Below are positions 26,553 to 35,331 of a stretch of 44,826 nt of DNA, one piece after another. Location of the stretch: assembly GCA_039029315.1 (NCBI GenBank), contig JBCCGK010000097.1, positions 1-44,826 of the forward strand, given 5' to 3'. Origin of the DNA: JBCCCJ01 sp039029315. Lineage in GTDB: Bacteria > Bacteroidota > Bacteroidia > J057. The notes under the pieces are model-generated. The model was not told where the DNA came from. It ran no database searches and was given only the letters and a program-made list of their open reading frames with translations. The position numbers were made by a program, and so were the translations under genes. Positions within the stretch are counted from its first letter, which is position 1; every line of letters starts with the position of its first letter.

Positions 26553-27620
26553 GTGAAGCTTTCAAAACATATCGAATGGCTGTTACATGTCATCTTTTGG
26601 TTTCTCTTACTCAGTATAGCCATGAGTTTCAGCAGCCGACTGTTTTCCCTGGAGAGAGCCTTTTTGTTGAGTGTTGGAAGCATTGTGATTCTGTCGGGAA
26701 TGACCTATGGCTATTTATCTCTGGTCATTCCGCATTTTTTCCGAAAAGGAAATTTTGTCTGGTTTGTGATTATCCTGATCGGCTTGCTCATCTTTTCAAC
26801 CATCCTTCATGTCATTTTGGTCAATCTTCTGCTTCCGGAAGGCCTCACAGAATTTGATCTCCGGCCACAAAGATTTCCCATGGATAAAAGAATTGGCTTT
26901 AGACCTGTTTTTGTCCCGGCATTTTTTATCAGTCTTACCATATTTTTCATTGTAACGGTCTATCAGCTTGCAAAAACCTTCATAGAGAAAGAGCGAACGA
27001 CTGCCCAATTGGAAACTGAAAATATCAGCCATGAGCTTCGTTTCCTTCGCTCCCAAATCAATCCGCATTTTTTGTTCAATGCGCTTAACAATCTTCATGC
27101 TACTGTTCAACTAAAGCCTGAACAAGCAGCAGAATATGTGCTGAAGCTGGGAGAAATGCTCCACTATGTTTTGGAAGACTGCACAAAGGACAAGGTAAGC
27201 TTGCAGGATGAAATCCGATATTTACACACCTATATCTTTTTCCAAAGACAAAGAGATGAGAACTTCCAACATATCCGCTTTGACATCCAGGGAGAGGATC
27301 CCTCTTCATTTTACCTAGAGCCAATGCTCTTGATCGCTCTGGTGGAAAATGCCTTTCAGCATAGCTATACAGATGATCCGACAGAACAATGGATTGATCT
27401 ATCGATTCATCTGAAGGAAAGGGTACTGACATTTCTGGTGAAGAATAATCTGGGAGATAGTTCTCAGTCTGTACAGAGCCTGGAATATCGATCGGGTTTG
27501 GGCCTTGCCAATGTCAAACGACGCTTAAAGCTCCTGTATCCCAATCGTTTTGTATTTACTCATGGCCAAAAGGACGATCTTTATCAAGCAACATTAATCC
27601 TTCAAGCCTCTGAACCATGA
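26553..27620 (+). CDS. LytS-type sensor histidine kinase (module 1)
   Basis: This 355-residue inner-membrane kinase begins at a GTG codon nine bases after the oxidase stop. Four hydrophobic segments occupy residues 10-160. A His_kinase (PF06580) domain follows, with the phospho-acceptor His172 in SQINPHFLFNALNNL, and an ATPase part with VENAFQHSY (N-box) and SGLGLANVKRRL (G-box). No periplasmic sensor domain is visible, so sensing is probably through the membrane part or a partner such as the TonB receptor. It overlaps the regulator gene by four bases (ATGA), a translational coupling typical of a cognate pair. Confidence 0.93.
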   Translation: MKLSKHIEWLLHVIFWFLLLSIAMSFSSRLFSLERAFLLSVGSIVILSGMTYGYLSLVIPHFFRKGNFVWFVIILIGLLIFSTILHVILVNLLLPEGLTEFDLRPQRFPMDKRIGFRPVFVPAFFISLTIFFIVTVYQLAKTFIEKERTTAQLETENISHELRFLRSQINPHFLFNALNNLHATVQLKPEQAAEYVLKLGEMLHYVLEDCTKDKVSLQDEIRYLHTYIFFQRQRDENFQHIRFDIQGEDPSSFYLEPMLLIALVENAFQHSYTDDPTEQWIDLSIHLKERVLTFLVKNNLGDSSQSVQSLEYRSGLGLANVKRRLKLLYPNRFVFTHGQKDDLYQATLILQASEP

Positions 27621-28339
27621 CGCTAACATGTCTCATTGTGGATGACGAGCAACTTGCAAGAGATATGCTGGAGCGCTATGTGTCTCAGATCCAAGACCTA
27701 TTCCTGCTTGGCAAATGCAAAAATGCGAGGGAGACAGAACAGATCCTGACAAAGGAATCCGTTGATTTGCTCTTACTGGATATCCAAATGCCAGCGAAAA
27801 CCGGACTTGATTTTTTGCGGACGCTTGAAAAGAGGCCCATGGTCATTCTTACCACTGCTTATTCAGATTATGCGCTCCAGGGCTATGAACTGGAAGTTGT
27901 GGATTATCTGTTGAAACCAATTGGATTCTCCCGATTCGAAAAGGCCATAGAAAAGGCAAGAGATCTGATGCTCACCAAACAGAAAGCAATGGCCTTTGAA
28001 GCCCAAAATACCTATGAAAAGCAAAGCTTGTTAATCAAAGATGGCTACAAGCACCACACGATCTTCCTCAAAGACATACAATATATTGCTGCAATGCGGG
28101 AATATGTTCAGTACCATACCAATAAGGGCAAATTTATGGAACTACGCTCACTCAGCAAACTAGAACTGTCCTTGCCTCAGGAGCATTTTCTTCGCATTCA
28201 CAGGTCCTACATCGTGGCAGAGTCATTTGTGAGCGGACAAGAAAAAAATTCTTTGCTGTTGCGCTCTGGAACCAAACTTCCTATTGGCAAAACCTACAAG
28301 CAGCGGGTTCTGAAGTTTTTGTTTTCTGAGAAGCTCTAA
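27617..28339 (+). CDS. LytTR response regulator (module 1)
   Basis: This 240-residue cytoplasmic regulator has a receiver domain (about 1-120) with acidic pocket D9/D10, phospho-acceptor Asp55 in LLLLDIQMPAKTG, T/S at TTAYS and K in LLKP. The LytTR DNA-binding domain (about 140-240) shows IQYIAAMREYVQYHT, the conserved HFLRIHRSYIV and LPIGKTYK. It is the cognate partner of the kinase just upstream. It probably controls the oxidase and the divergent TonB receptor through the boxes at 24517-24731. It is the last gene of the operon before a debris region. Confidence 0.94.
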   Translation: MTLTCLIVDDEQLARDMLERYVSQIQDLFLLGKCKNARETEQILTKESVDLLLLDIQMPAKTGLDFLRTLEKRPMVILTTAYSDYALQGYELEVVDYLLKPIGFSRFEKAIEKARDLMLTKQKAMAFEAQNTYEKQSLLIKDGYKHHTIFLKDIQYIAAMREYVQYHTNKGKFMELRSLSKLELSLPQEHFLRIHRSYIVAESFVSGQEKNSLLLRSGTKLPIGKTYKQRVLKFLFSEKL

Positions 28340-28358
28340 CTCCTTGTAGTACAATCAG

Positions 28359-28637
28359 TCATTCCATTCGTTCAGAAATGTATCTCGGTTTTCGTTTCAG
28401 TGGGACAGGGTCTTTTATTTCAATTTGTTTATATCGGTCAAGAGTAAGCGAGACTAGCGGCTTCCCGGTATTCCTAACGAAATTCGCTGATTCTATCTCA
28501 ATCGCATTCATGATGATGTGTAAATCACTGGCGCGCTGTTCTATGTCCGGCAAATTATGTTCATTCACAGGATCAGAAAGATCGGTTCCTCGCTTGTCAA
28601 ACAAAACCAACCTGCTCATGAAAGCCAAATAATATAA
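28359..28637 (-). pseudogene. Fragment of an alpha/beta-hydrolase (cyclase-associated type)
   Basis: Read on the minus strand, LYYLAFMSRLVLFDKRGTDLSDPV followed by LPDIEQRASDLHIIMNAI closely resembles the FDKRGTGLSD-x(n)-LPTLEERMDDVRAVMDA segment of alpha/beta-hydrolases found with adenylate-cyclase domains. An in-frame stop precedes it, and the sequence after IEIESANF no longer resembles the family. Only about 40 recognisable residues remain, with no nucleophile elbow, so it is a relic truncated on both sides. Confidence 0.55.
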
Positions 28638-28710
28638 CTAGGCTGATAACTGGGGAATATTCCAACATTCGGTAGTGCAATACCTGTAAGGCTGTCATCG
28701 GCACCTAGCA

Positions 28711-28801
28711 ATGATCGGCAGACCATTGCAAGGTGGGATGTTATCGAAGCGGATGCCTTTCTATCTACGATAGGCAAAGCGAGAGATGGTCTGCCGATCA
28801 T
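28711..28801. repeat. 16-bp perfect inverted repeat in a gene-free stretch
   Basis: ATGATCGGCAGACCAT (28711-28726) and ATGGTCTGCCGATCAT (28786-28801) are exact reverse complements separated by 59 bp. The left copy is itself flanked by GCAATG/CATTGC. The stretch 28638-29089 otherwise holds no supportable gene; several short open frames on both strands have no recognisable motif. It could be the ends of a tiny deleted element or a recombination site. Confidence 0.5.
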
Positions 28802-29089
28802 CTCTACAAATATTCTCTCGGAAGATTCGCATTACAGTTGAACCACTACCCAACATTCTTCAACATTGCTTACCTAAGCAGGGATAAAAACAAGGTATTC
28901 TCCTTGATTTCCAAGAACCGGATAAGCCAGATGTATATTGCCAGATTTGGCGTATCTCGTTTGTGGAATAGACATATGAATGCGTTAGGTGGTATTTATT
29001 CCCCAAAGAATCCCTTTCGCAGAGATTAGAATCCCGATAGCATATCCTCCCATCCCACCGAATCAAATACTTTTGAACAAAAAAGTAAA

Positions 29090-30051
29090 ATGATTTATCT
29101 GTTCATCGTATTTACCTTCATCCTGGTTGGCATTAGGCAATTTCAAGCCAATATTTCTGCTGATGACATTCGGAAAAAATTTTCTGAGGAGTGTTCGCGC
29201 TTCTTTCATTGGCAAGGGGTAGATGTTCATGTTAAGGATGAAGGGAATGGAACACCGATTCTATTCTTACATGGCACATCTTCCTCCCTTCACACATGGG
29301 ACGACATAAGCGATAGCCTCAAGTCAAACCATAGAATCATCAGGCTAGACCTGATTGGATCAGGCATTACCGGGCCGCATCCACAGAGAGATTATTATGG
29401 AATGCTGGAATATGACAAATATGGACAGGCTGACATACGCTTATGTGATTGGGGATTTAGAGATATGACCTCCGTCATTGAGTATGCCTGTCAGGAGTTC
29501 CCGGATCATACACGTCATTTTCTGGGACACAGCATCGCAGGTCAGGTCTTTCCATTGGCCGAAAACAGCAACAAAATTAGTTCGGCATGTTTGGTAGCGT
29601 CCCAAAATGTGTCTAAGAAAAACTGGAGCGGATTGTCAAAAGTAAAAGTGAATCTGTTTTGGTATGTCATTGTCCCAATCTGTATTCAACTATTCGGGTA
29701 TGTCCCTGCCGCTGGCTATGGAGGAAAGCATCATTTGCATCCATCCATTGCTTCAGATTGGGCCACATGGGGGAAAGTAAAGAAGGGATTCTAAGTGTCA
29801 TATCTAAGGCATTATTCAGATATCGAAGCCTCACCGTTCCGACTAAATTTCTCAGTTTTTCGGATGATGACATGCTTGCGCCATTGAAGGCGGTAGAGCA
29901 CCTGTATACCTCTTATGGTTCGCAGATTAAACAGCATGAACACATTTCCCCCAAAGATGTCGGGATGACTTCTATTGGTCATTTTAAATATTTTATAAAA
30001 GAATGTTCATTCTTATGGGATAGGATAGATTCCTGGTTCAGTCATTATTGA
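29090..30051 (+). pseudogene. Chimeric alpha/beta-hydrolase with a frameshift
   Basis: The first 234 codons (29090-29794) run into a stop. The remainder of the fold continues in another frame from about 29760 to 30051 (TVPTKFLSFSDDDMLAPLKAVEHL ... TSIGHFKYF), so one frameshift near 29755-29795 breaks the gene. The N-terminal third (ILFLHGTSSSLHTWDDIS, IIRLDLIGSGITGPHP) is a standard alpha/beta-hydrolase. From about residue 110 on, LCDWGFRDMTSVIEYA, GHSIAGQV, LFGYVPA and SDWATWG match the different COG4757 hydrolase family. It therefore looks like two hydrolases fused at the third strand and then disrupted. The nucleophile Ser (GHSIAG), Asp and His are still visible. Confidence 0.7.
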
Positions 30052-30315
30052 TTACTAGAGCAACATGAATACTGCATCATACTACTAGACAAAAGAGGAG
30101 AGAGGTCAGACCGTTTCGCTTTCAGATCAGTCAAATCAAGGAATAATCTCTCTCTTCTGAATCACAATCTAAATGTCTACTGGTATGATACTGCATCCCT
30201 ATCCCGAGTCAGTTATCTGGTAACCAATACCTTACTCCCTTTTGCCTCTATGCCGTATACCGCGAGTCAGGAGAAGAAGAGAGGGTATTCACTTAACTTT
30301 GAGAACAGGCTTCCT

Positions 30316-30360
30316 AAACGCAGTAGCCGCGCATGGTGGCTATTGACGTTTTAGTTTTTG
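30316..30360 (+). terminator. Hairpin with T-tract (terminator, or a decayed attC)
   Basis: AAACGCAGTAGCC (30316-30328) pairs with GGCTATTGACGTTT (30338-30351) with one bulge, followed by TAGTTTTTG. This fits a rho-independent terminator on the plus strand. It is, however, followed at once by GTTGAACGAAG (30360-30370), the same core seen in the integron attC sites at the right end of the window, so an alternative reading is a degenerate attC. The gene-free stretch 30052-30449 also has an imperfect inverted repeat (about 30070-30090 against 30175-30196, 16 of 22 pairs). Confidence 0.45.
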
Positions 30361-30449
30361 TTGAACGAAGTCCCTTTGCAGCAGCCCATTTGTAAAAAAC
30401 AAAAGATAGGCTTTCGAGATGATTTGTTTCACTTTTGATTACCCCTTAG

Positions 30450-30737
30450 GTGCCAGTCCCTGTTCACACAATTGCTGACCTCGAATGCCTGTTGGAAGGT
30501 CTGCCAGGCCAGATGCTCTTGGCAAATCACACCGAGAGCACCATGCTTTGTTACAGTCAGGCAGTCCAGGATCTGTGTACCCAAATAGGCAAAATCCCTG
30601 ATCAAATGGATCAGGACGAGATCGAAGATTATCTTCGGGGACCCGAACTCGCTAGTTCTCTAAATTTTCAGGACTGGTATAATCCTTCACTCGTTTTGCA
30701 TCCATTTGAGCAGAAATATGATTTATATTGTCAATAA
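30450..30737 (+). pseudogene. Truncated tyrosine recombinase, N-terminal SAM-like domain only
   Basis: The 95-codon frame opens with GTG right after an in-frame stop. The segment ESTMLCYSQAVQDLCTQIGKIPDQMDQDEIEDYL looks like the core-binding N-terminal domain of XerD-like integrases that accompany IS91-family elements. The catalytic R-H-R-Y domain is absent. Homology ends near SLNF, and the last 25 codons run antisense into the 3' end of the DUF4157 gene, marking a recombination junction near 30660. It is not functional. Confidence 0.55.
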
Positions 30738-32502
30738 GCATTTGTAGGCTCTCCATATCATTTATATTCATCCGACTAACAGCATGATAAAAGTCTCTGG
30801 TGGCTGAATGTCTATTAGCGGTTTCTCTTTCTACATCACTTGAAGCTTGAACCTTTGCTTTTGTTAATGCCATAGCCACGGCTACTGGAGTATGATTAAC
30901 ACCAGACACAATTGCCTTGATAGATTTTACTCCTTTAGGTTTGAATGCCCATGAAGTATACTTGCCCCAATATTTATTTGTGATATATGAGATACGAGTC
31001 AAGGTATTTCTTCTTCTTTCTAAAAGATCATTTCGTTCATCGGCAGGTGCTAAATCAGTAATCCCAGGATGTTCTCCCACACCATACGCTCTATTATGAG
31101 CAGCATATCTACCATAAACCCCACGTAGGGCTTCCATATCAGCAGCTGCAGCTCCCCGACCTGCAGCTCTTGCAATAGCGACCTCTTCTCCTAATGGTAC
31201 GGGTTGACCTGCTTGATTAGCTTCGACAAAACCTTGTACTCCATTTCGAATGTGAAATTCTGGATGTTGCAAGCTTTTACCTACATGTGCCTCCAAAGTC
31301 ACTAGGCTTGGTAGATCTTCGGCAACAACTGTTGCGCTGTGGTGTTCACATGTAGCTCCTTGAGGGAAACGATGAGTCATCTGATCACCTACCCTCATTT
31401 CTTCGGGATCCCCTGTGTTATCTATTCCTTCATCACCTATAGCAGCTTTCAATGTTCTTGCCAGTCCACCGCAATCGTTTTTACCTAATATTCCTTTGGT
31501 TGGCATTTGAACAGGATCGTTATCTACAGGTGGATTCTTAACCCCTGTATCTAGTCCTGCCATTAATGCTGAAGTATCTTTTCCTCCCTCAATCTCTCCA
31601 AATCCATTCATTCCATCCTCAATGGATTCTCTTTCGTCATTTGAGAATAAACGAATATTAGGAATCCATTTAAATAGATGAAGACCATTCGTACTTTCTT
31701 CATTCTCTTGCTTATACAATGACGTAGGCCTTGGTCCAGCTACACCATCTCTCAGACTGTATAACACATATGGATTATCTGTTTTTATAAAATAGTGACC
31801 ATGTTCAGTTCTTGTTGTGGCATTATTAAGGTCTACAACTCTTTGCAATACTTGAATCTGAGGACGGGATGAAATTGTTAACTTTTCAGTAGACTTATTG
31901 GATTTCATCTGAATAGCTTCTTTTCCCATCACATCTGCCTCCTTCTCCAATCCAGCATCATCATTGATATTCAACTTGTCTTTCATCTGTATAGTAGGTT
32001 TTACCCGTCCTTGCTTTTGCTGCACAACATGCCAAGCCTCATGAGGAAGGTGTTTTTCTTGCCCTGATGCGACATGAATATCTGTCCCTTGTGTATAGGC
32101 ATGCGCTTGTAACTGAGCTGGCTTGTCAGAGTTACGATGCACCTTCACATCATCCATAGAGTAACCAGAGAGCTTTTCTATTCCTGATTTCAGGTTGTCA
32201 GGTAATCCTGTATTATTTTTTTTCTGTTGGATGGGCTGTTGATACTCGGAAGAATAGGCTTCAGGAATTGATTGAACCTGTGAATGTTGTTTTATCTCTC
32301 CACCACCATTCACCATCTCTCCAAAATTCATTGCCTGTTTCACCTGCGAGCTATTATTCACACACTCATGAAACTTCCTCTGTGCAACAGCTTCAGGTCG
32401 GTTATCGACAAACTGAAAAACAGAATTGTTTTTCTGTTGGACAATATTTTTGGCCAGCGAATGATTGTCGTTTTCTAGGGATTTGCGAATATGAGTATTC
32501 AT
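30652..32502 (-). CDS. DUF4157 (eCIS-core) protein with putative cysteine-peptidase-like toxin domain
   Basis: From ATG 32502 the product has 616 residues; the upstream ATG 32556 adds 18 atypical ones. The N-terminal leader (FQFVDNRPEAVAQRKFHE) and the DUF4157 domain (about 100-180: LPDNLKSGIEKLSGYSMDDVKVH, HEAWHVVQQKQGRVKP) form the module known from extracellular contractile injection system cargo and polymorphic toxins; HEAWH is an HExxH zinc motif. The linker repeats IQMK. The C-terminal ~390 residues are not a family I recognise, but NDCGGLART (Cys344), HHSATVVAED (His387/388) and a later Glu resemble a papain/NlpC-like Cys-His arrangement. No signal peptide, immunity gene or eCIS structural gene is nearby. 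It is surrounded by gene fragments, suggesting transfer. Confidence 0.75.
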   Translation of the reverse strand: MNTHIRKSLENDNHSLAKNIVQQKNNSVFQFVDNRPEAVAQRKFHECVNNSSQVKQAMNFGEMVNGGGEIKQHSQVQSIPEAYSSEYQQPIQQKKNNTGLPDNLKSGIEKLSGYSMDDVKVHRNSDKPAQLQAHAYTQGTDIHVASGQEKHLPHEAWHVVQQKQGRVKPTIQMKDKLNINDDAGLEKEADVMGKEAIQMKSNKSTEKLTISSRPQIQVLQRVVDLNNATTRTEHGHYFIKTDNPYVLYSLRDGVAGPRPTSLYKQENEESTNGLHLFKWIPNIRLFSNDERESIEDGMNGFGEIEGGKDTSALMAGLDTGVKNPPVDNDPVQMPTKGILGKNDCGGLARTLKAAIGDEGIDNTGDPEEMRVGDQMTHRFPQGATCEHHSATVVAEDLPSLVTLEAHVGKSLQHPEFHIRNGVQGFVEANQAGQPVPLGEEVAIARAAGRGAAAADMEALRGVYGRYAAHNRAYGVGEHPGITDLAPADERNDLLERRRNTLTRISYITNKYWGKYTSWAFKPKGVKSIKAIVSGVNHTPVAVAMALTKAKVQASSDVERETANRHSATRDFYHAVSRMNINDMESLQMLIDNINHISAQMDAKRVKDYTSPENLEN

Positions 32503-32646
32503 ATTGATCCGTATAAGGCGAAGGACTGAATTTGGAAAAACAGATTTGATGCTCAAGAATATCCAAAAAATCCAGCAAACTACAAAGTTCAGGCATATGA
32601 AGAAATTTTATCCATATTGAAGAGTTAGGGACTACTATTCATTATA

Positions 32647-32814
32647 CTATCTCATTCTGAGTTCGATAACCTTACCTGATTCACGATTATTCCTCATCTT
32701 TATAAATTTCGAACACGAATCAGTTGCTCCTTTTGGATCTGCTAAGGTAACTGTATAATTGAGCTTCTCCATCAACTTGCCCTCAAAAGCGAACTTTACG
32801 CTTTCAAAGAACTT
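32647..32814 (-). pseudogene. C-terminal remnant of an unidentified protein
   Basis: An open stretch of 55 codons (EGKLMEKLNYTVTLADPKG, then SCSKFIKMRNNRESG and a VIELRMR end) follows an in-frame stop and has no start codon in a sensible place. The protein-like composition and beta-strand pattern suggest the tail of a real gene whose upstream part was lost. It overlaps the end of the Crp fragment by 11 bases in another frame. The family is not recognised. Confidence 0.35.
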
Positions 32815-33034
32815 CTAGAACTGAAATGTTCGATTTCAAGTGCGTAACATCTTTTAAGTAATAAAGCCTCAATATCCCTTTTTGAATGAAATAACTTTTT
32901 TCACAAACTTTTGAGGCAAAAAACAAAATTGCCCGCTTTCTAACAGTCTCAAAATTCAATCGTGAATGTAATTCTTCCATGAGAGGTTTTGAAACGTGGA
33001 TATGTCTCGAAATTGTCTGTATGAGTTGTTCCAT
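32804..33034 (-). pseudogene. Truncated Crp/Fnr-family regulator (N-terminal part)
   Basis: The 76 codons MEQLIQTISRHIHVSKPLME ... RKRAILFFASKVCEKSYFIQKGILRLYYLKD match the start of the cyclic-nucleotide-binding domain of Bacteroidota Crp/Fnr regulators, where YFI-x-KG-LR is the typical signature. Similarity stops after KDV, and the helix-turn-helix is absent; a full protein would be about 190 residues. It is a 3'-truncated relic joined to an unrelated remnant. Confidence 0.6.
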
Positions 33035-33147
33035 TTATCTTTCTCTATATTGATTTTTTGACAGCTCCTTGAAAGCGGGAAACCCTCTTCCGGGCTGGTG
33101 TCCTTGAGAGAGGCAGGGGTTGTAGAAATAGATTCTCTATGGAAGCA

Positions 33148-33642
33148 TTACTTCTCTAATTCACCTTTGGCATTCCTCAATGATATCGCCATGAATTTCT
33201 TATAGGAAACGCTTAAAAACAGCGATAAGAACATTCTTGCAAGTACATTTTTATAGGTGAATGAATACACCCATGTGATTCGGGTTTGTGCATCTACGGT
33301 ATCAAAGAATAACTCTCCGTAGGCTGCATCAGACATGTTCTTTAAAAAGTTACTGAATTGATTGATTTTATAGCTGTAATTCATCGGAAAATTGCGTGTG
33401 AGTAATTGTTCTACTGCACTTGATCCGCCTTCAAAAATTACTTTGCGCTGTTGTCCAATTTTATCATAACTGTCATCCAATTCCTCTACATGTTTCGCGC
33501 CAGGAATCATGCCTACTTTCTTCAACCATTCAGGAAGTTTCTCACTGCTTGAGATGTAATCAAATGCTTCTTCTTTGGTGCTGCTTACCAAAACGGTAGC
33601 TTCGCGTTTCAGTATTCTTTTTTGAGGGATATTATTCTGCAT
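33148..33642 (-). CDS. SRPBCC (START-like) family protein
   Basis: This 164-residue soluble protein has the pattern of polyketide-cyclase/START-like proteins: REATVLVSSTKEEAFDYISSSEKLPEWLKKV near the start, a central hydrophobic beta region, RITWVYSFTYKN and a long C-terminal helix (FMAISLRNAKGELEK). Such proteins bind hydrophobic ligands; no catalytic residue can be named. It appears complete although it lies among broken genes. Its own regulation is not visible. Confidence 0.7.
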   Translation of the reverse strand: MQNNIPQKRILKREATVLVSSTKEEAFDYISSSEKLPEWLKKVGMIPGAKHVEELDDSYDKIGQQRKVIFEGGSSAVEQLLTRNFPMNYSYKINQFSNFLKNMSDAAYGELFFDTVDAQTRITWVYSFTYKNVLARMFLSLFLSVSYKKFMAISLRNAKGELEK

Positions 33643-33766
33643 GGCTAGGTACGTTAAAGGGAGTTGTTAACAAATCATCAGATGCCGAAGGTTCAAATAA
33701 TGGCGCTGGCATCCAAACCCGTATGCAGACTGACGATTTATCCGCAATATTCTTGGTATCATGGGA

Positions 33767-34089
33767 TTAATCCGAATAGTTAATCGCGCGGATGAACATG
33801 ATCAACAACCCTTTGATCAGGAATAAATAAGTCAGAGACTTCAAGGCTAATGTCAGGAATGGCTTAGATCTTGATTTGACTTCTTCATGCTTGTCAATCA
33901 TCAATCGATATCCAACATTTCTGATCGTTTCTATTCGTATTCCCTGTACTTCCCTTTCCTTCAAAAATTTCCGAAGATCAAAGACTCCTTTTGTAAGATT
34001 TTCCTCATTGACGTGTATTTCTCCCCAGACAAATTCGATGATGTCTTCTCTTTTGACAATTGCTTGATTGGAGTTGCTACCTTTGGCGA
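33767..34089 (-). pseudogene. C-terminal winged-helix domain of an OmpR-type response regulator, cut by IS3
   Basis: On the minus strand the open frame reads NSNQAIVKREDIIEFVWGE, NEENLTKGVFDLRKFL and IETIRNVGYRLMID, which is the Trans_reg_C winged helix of an OmpR/PhoB-type regulator. It starts abruptly at the left end of the IS3-family element; the receiver domain is missing and was not found on the other side. A hydrophobic tail (LKSLTYLFLIKGLLIMFI) after the domain is unusual. It is a relic made by the insertion or a later deletion. Confidence 0.65.
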
Positions 34090-34126
34090 GACAAAACGTT
34101 AAGCTCGAACACGAATCAAAATATCA

Positions 34127-34426
34127 ATGAAACGAAAACGAAAGAGCTACACGAAGGATTTCAAGGTCATGGCTGTTGAGCTGTGCCTGAGTGGGAAAAG
34201 TATCGGGGAAGTCTCCACAGATTTAGGTGTTAGTCGCGATCTTGTGCGGCGATGGAAGCGGGAGTATCTCCAGGACCAGGCATCAAGTTTTCTGGGGAAT
34301 GGGAAGCCGGTTTTAAGTGCCGAACAGGCCGAGATTGCCCGTTTGAAGAAAGAGTTGCGAGAGGCCCAACTAGAACGTGATATCCTAAAAAAGGCAGTGC
34401 GCATCTTCTCCAGGAGCGATGGGTAA
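34127..34426 (+). CDS. IS3-family transposase OrfA
   Basis: This 99-residue DNA-binding protein has the HTH_Tnp_1 domain: YTKDFKVMAVELCLSGKSIGEVSTDLGVSRDLVRRWKREY, followed by a leucine-zipper-like coiled coil (AEIARLKKELREAQLERDILKKA). It is full length for the family. Near its end a slippery heptamer lets a fraction of ribosomes pass into the orfB frame. The short basic start MKRKRKS is usual. Confidence 0.92.
   Translation: MKRKRKSYTKDFKVMAVELCLSGKSIGEVSTDLGVSRDLVRRWKREYLQDQASSFLGNGKPVLSAEQAEIARLKKELREAQLERDILKKAVRIFSRSDG
34387..34393 (+). promoter_or_regulatory. Programmed -1 frameshift heptamer
   Basis: AAAAAAG at 34387-34393 is read in the zero frame as CTA-AAA-AAG, that is A-AAA-AAG, the classical -1 slippery site of IS3-family elements. 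Slippage leads into GSAHLLQERWVIYEF and then the orfB frame without a stop, giving an OrfAB fusion. The orfA stop lies 31 bases downstream. Confidence 0.8.
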
Positions 34427-35320
34427 TCTATGAGTTTATCCAGACTCATAAGGAAGAATTTCCCATTGGGAAGATGTGCAAAGTTATGGGCGTAAGTCGC
34501 AGTGGGTATTACCATTGGCTGAATCGGGGTCAATCCAAGCGTGCAAAAGAGAATGCGTCTTTGCTGGCCCAGATCCGCCAGATCCATCAAAAGAGTCATG
34601 GGCGATATGGCAGTCCTCGGATTACAGAAGCCTTAAGACGAGTAGGCAAAGTAGTTTCTCGTCCTCGTGTGGCGCGCCTGATGAAGGCGGCAGGTATACA
34701 GAGTAAAGTCAAGAAAAAGTACAAGCAAACCACAGATTCGAATCATGAACTTACAATTGCCCCCAATCTATTGGATCGCCAGTTTGAGTGGGATTGTTTG
34801 GGCAAAGCCTGGGTGTCAGACATCAGCTATTTGTGGACCGGACAGGGCTGGGTTTATCTGACAGTAATTATAGATCTGGCTGACAGGCAGGTGATTGGAT
34901 GGGCCTTGAGTCAAGAGATGACAACAGAGCAGACCATTTTGGCAGCATGGAAAATGGCCATCACAAATCGAGCAGTAGAGCCAGGTCTGATCTTTCACTC
35001 TGATCGTGGAGTTCAGTATGCAGCGGTGGCTTTCCGGGCCCAACTCCACAAACACCAGATCATTCAAAGCATGAGCAGGAAAGCAAATTGCTGGGAAGAT
35101 CCCGCAAGGGTCTGCAGTCGCTGAGTCCTTCTTCAAAACACTCAAGGCCGAGATCGGATATGATACCTTTTTCCCAACTGCAAAACAGGCCAGAATCGCC
35201 CTCTTTGAATTCATCGAAATCTGGTACAACAGACAAAGATTACATTCGGCTATCGGATATAGAACCCCCACCGAAATGCACAACCAATTACTTCAATTTC
35301 ATGTTTTATCTAAAGCTTAA
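34394..35320 (+). pseudogene. IS3-family transposase OrfB (rve integrase), disrupted
   Basis: OrfB reads in the -1 frame from the slippery site. It contains HTH_21 (HGRYGSPRITEALRR) and the rve catalytic core with D in WVSDISYL and D in FHSDRGVQY. After SMSRKANCW the expected D-N-A sequence is replaced by about 13 extra bases near 35096-35113, which shift the frame to an early stop at 35122. The rest (AVAESFFKTLKAEIGYDTFF ... HSAIGYRTPTEMH) continues in the next frame to 35320. The catalytic glutamate is thus out of frame and the transposase should be inactive. Confidence 0.85.
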
Positions 35321-35331
35321 CGTTTTGTCCA

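Larger units (their letters stand above)
34090..35329 (+). mobile_element. IS3-family insertion sequence (IS150-like), defective
   Basis: The 1240-bp element is bounded by perfect 16-bp inverted repeats GACAAAACGTTAAGCT (34090-34105) and AGCTTAACGTTTTGTC (35314-35329). The true tips may lie a few bases further out; IS3 ends normally read TG...CA, and CCA follows on the right. It carries orfA, a slippery heptamer and a broken orfB. No target duplication could be identified. The left side cuts a response-regulator gene and the right side abuts an IS66 scrap, so flanking DNA was rearranged after or during insertion. Confidence 0.85.

Noticed and set aside
28733..29029. 98-codon open frame on the plus strand
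   Set aside because: No motif, no plausible start signal and overlapping open frames on the other strand; composition looks like non-coding debris.
30450..30737. Integron integrase IntI for the cassette array
   Set aside because: The fragment resembles IS91-associated XerD-like N-terminal domains, lacks the catalytic domain and the IntI-specific insertion, and lies 11 kb from the first clear attC.
32709..34118. 14-bp direct repeat TCGAACACGAATCA at 32709 and 34105
   Set aside because: A single short match in AT-rich DNA; no element structure connects the two places.
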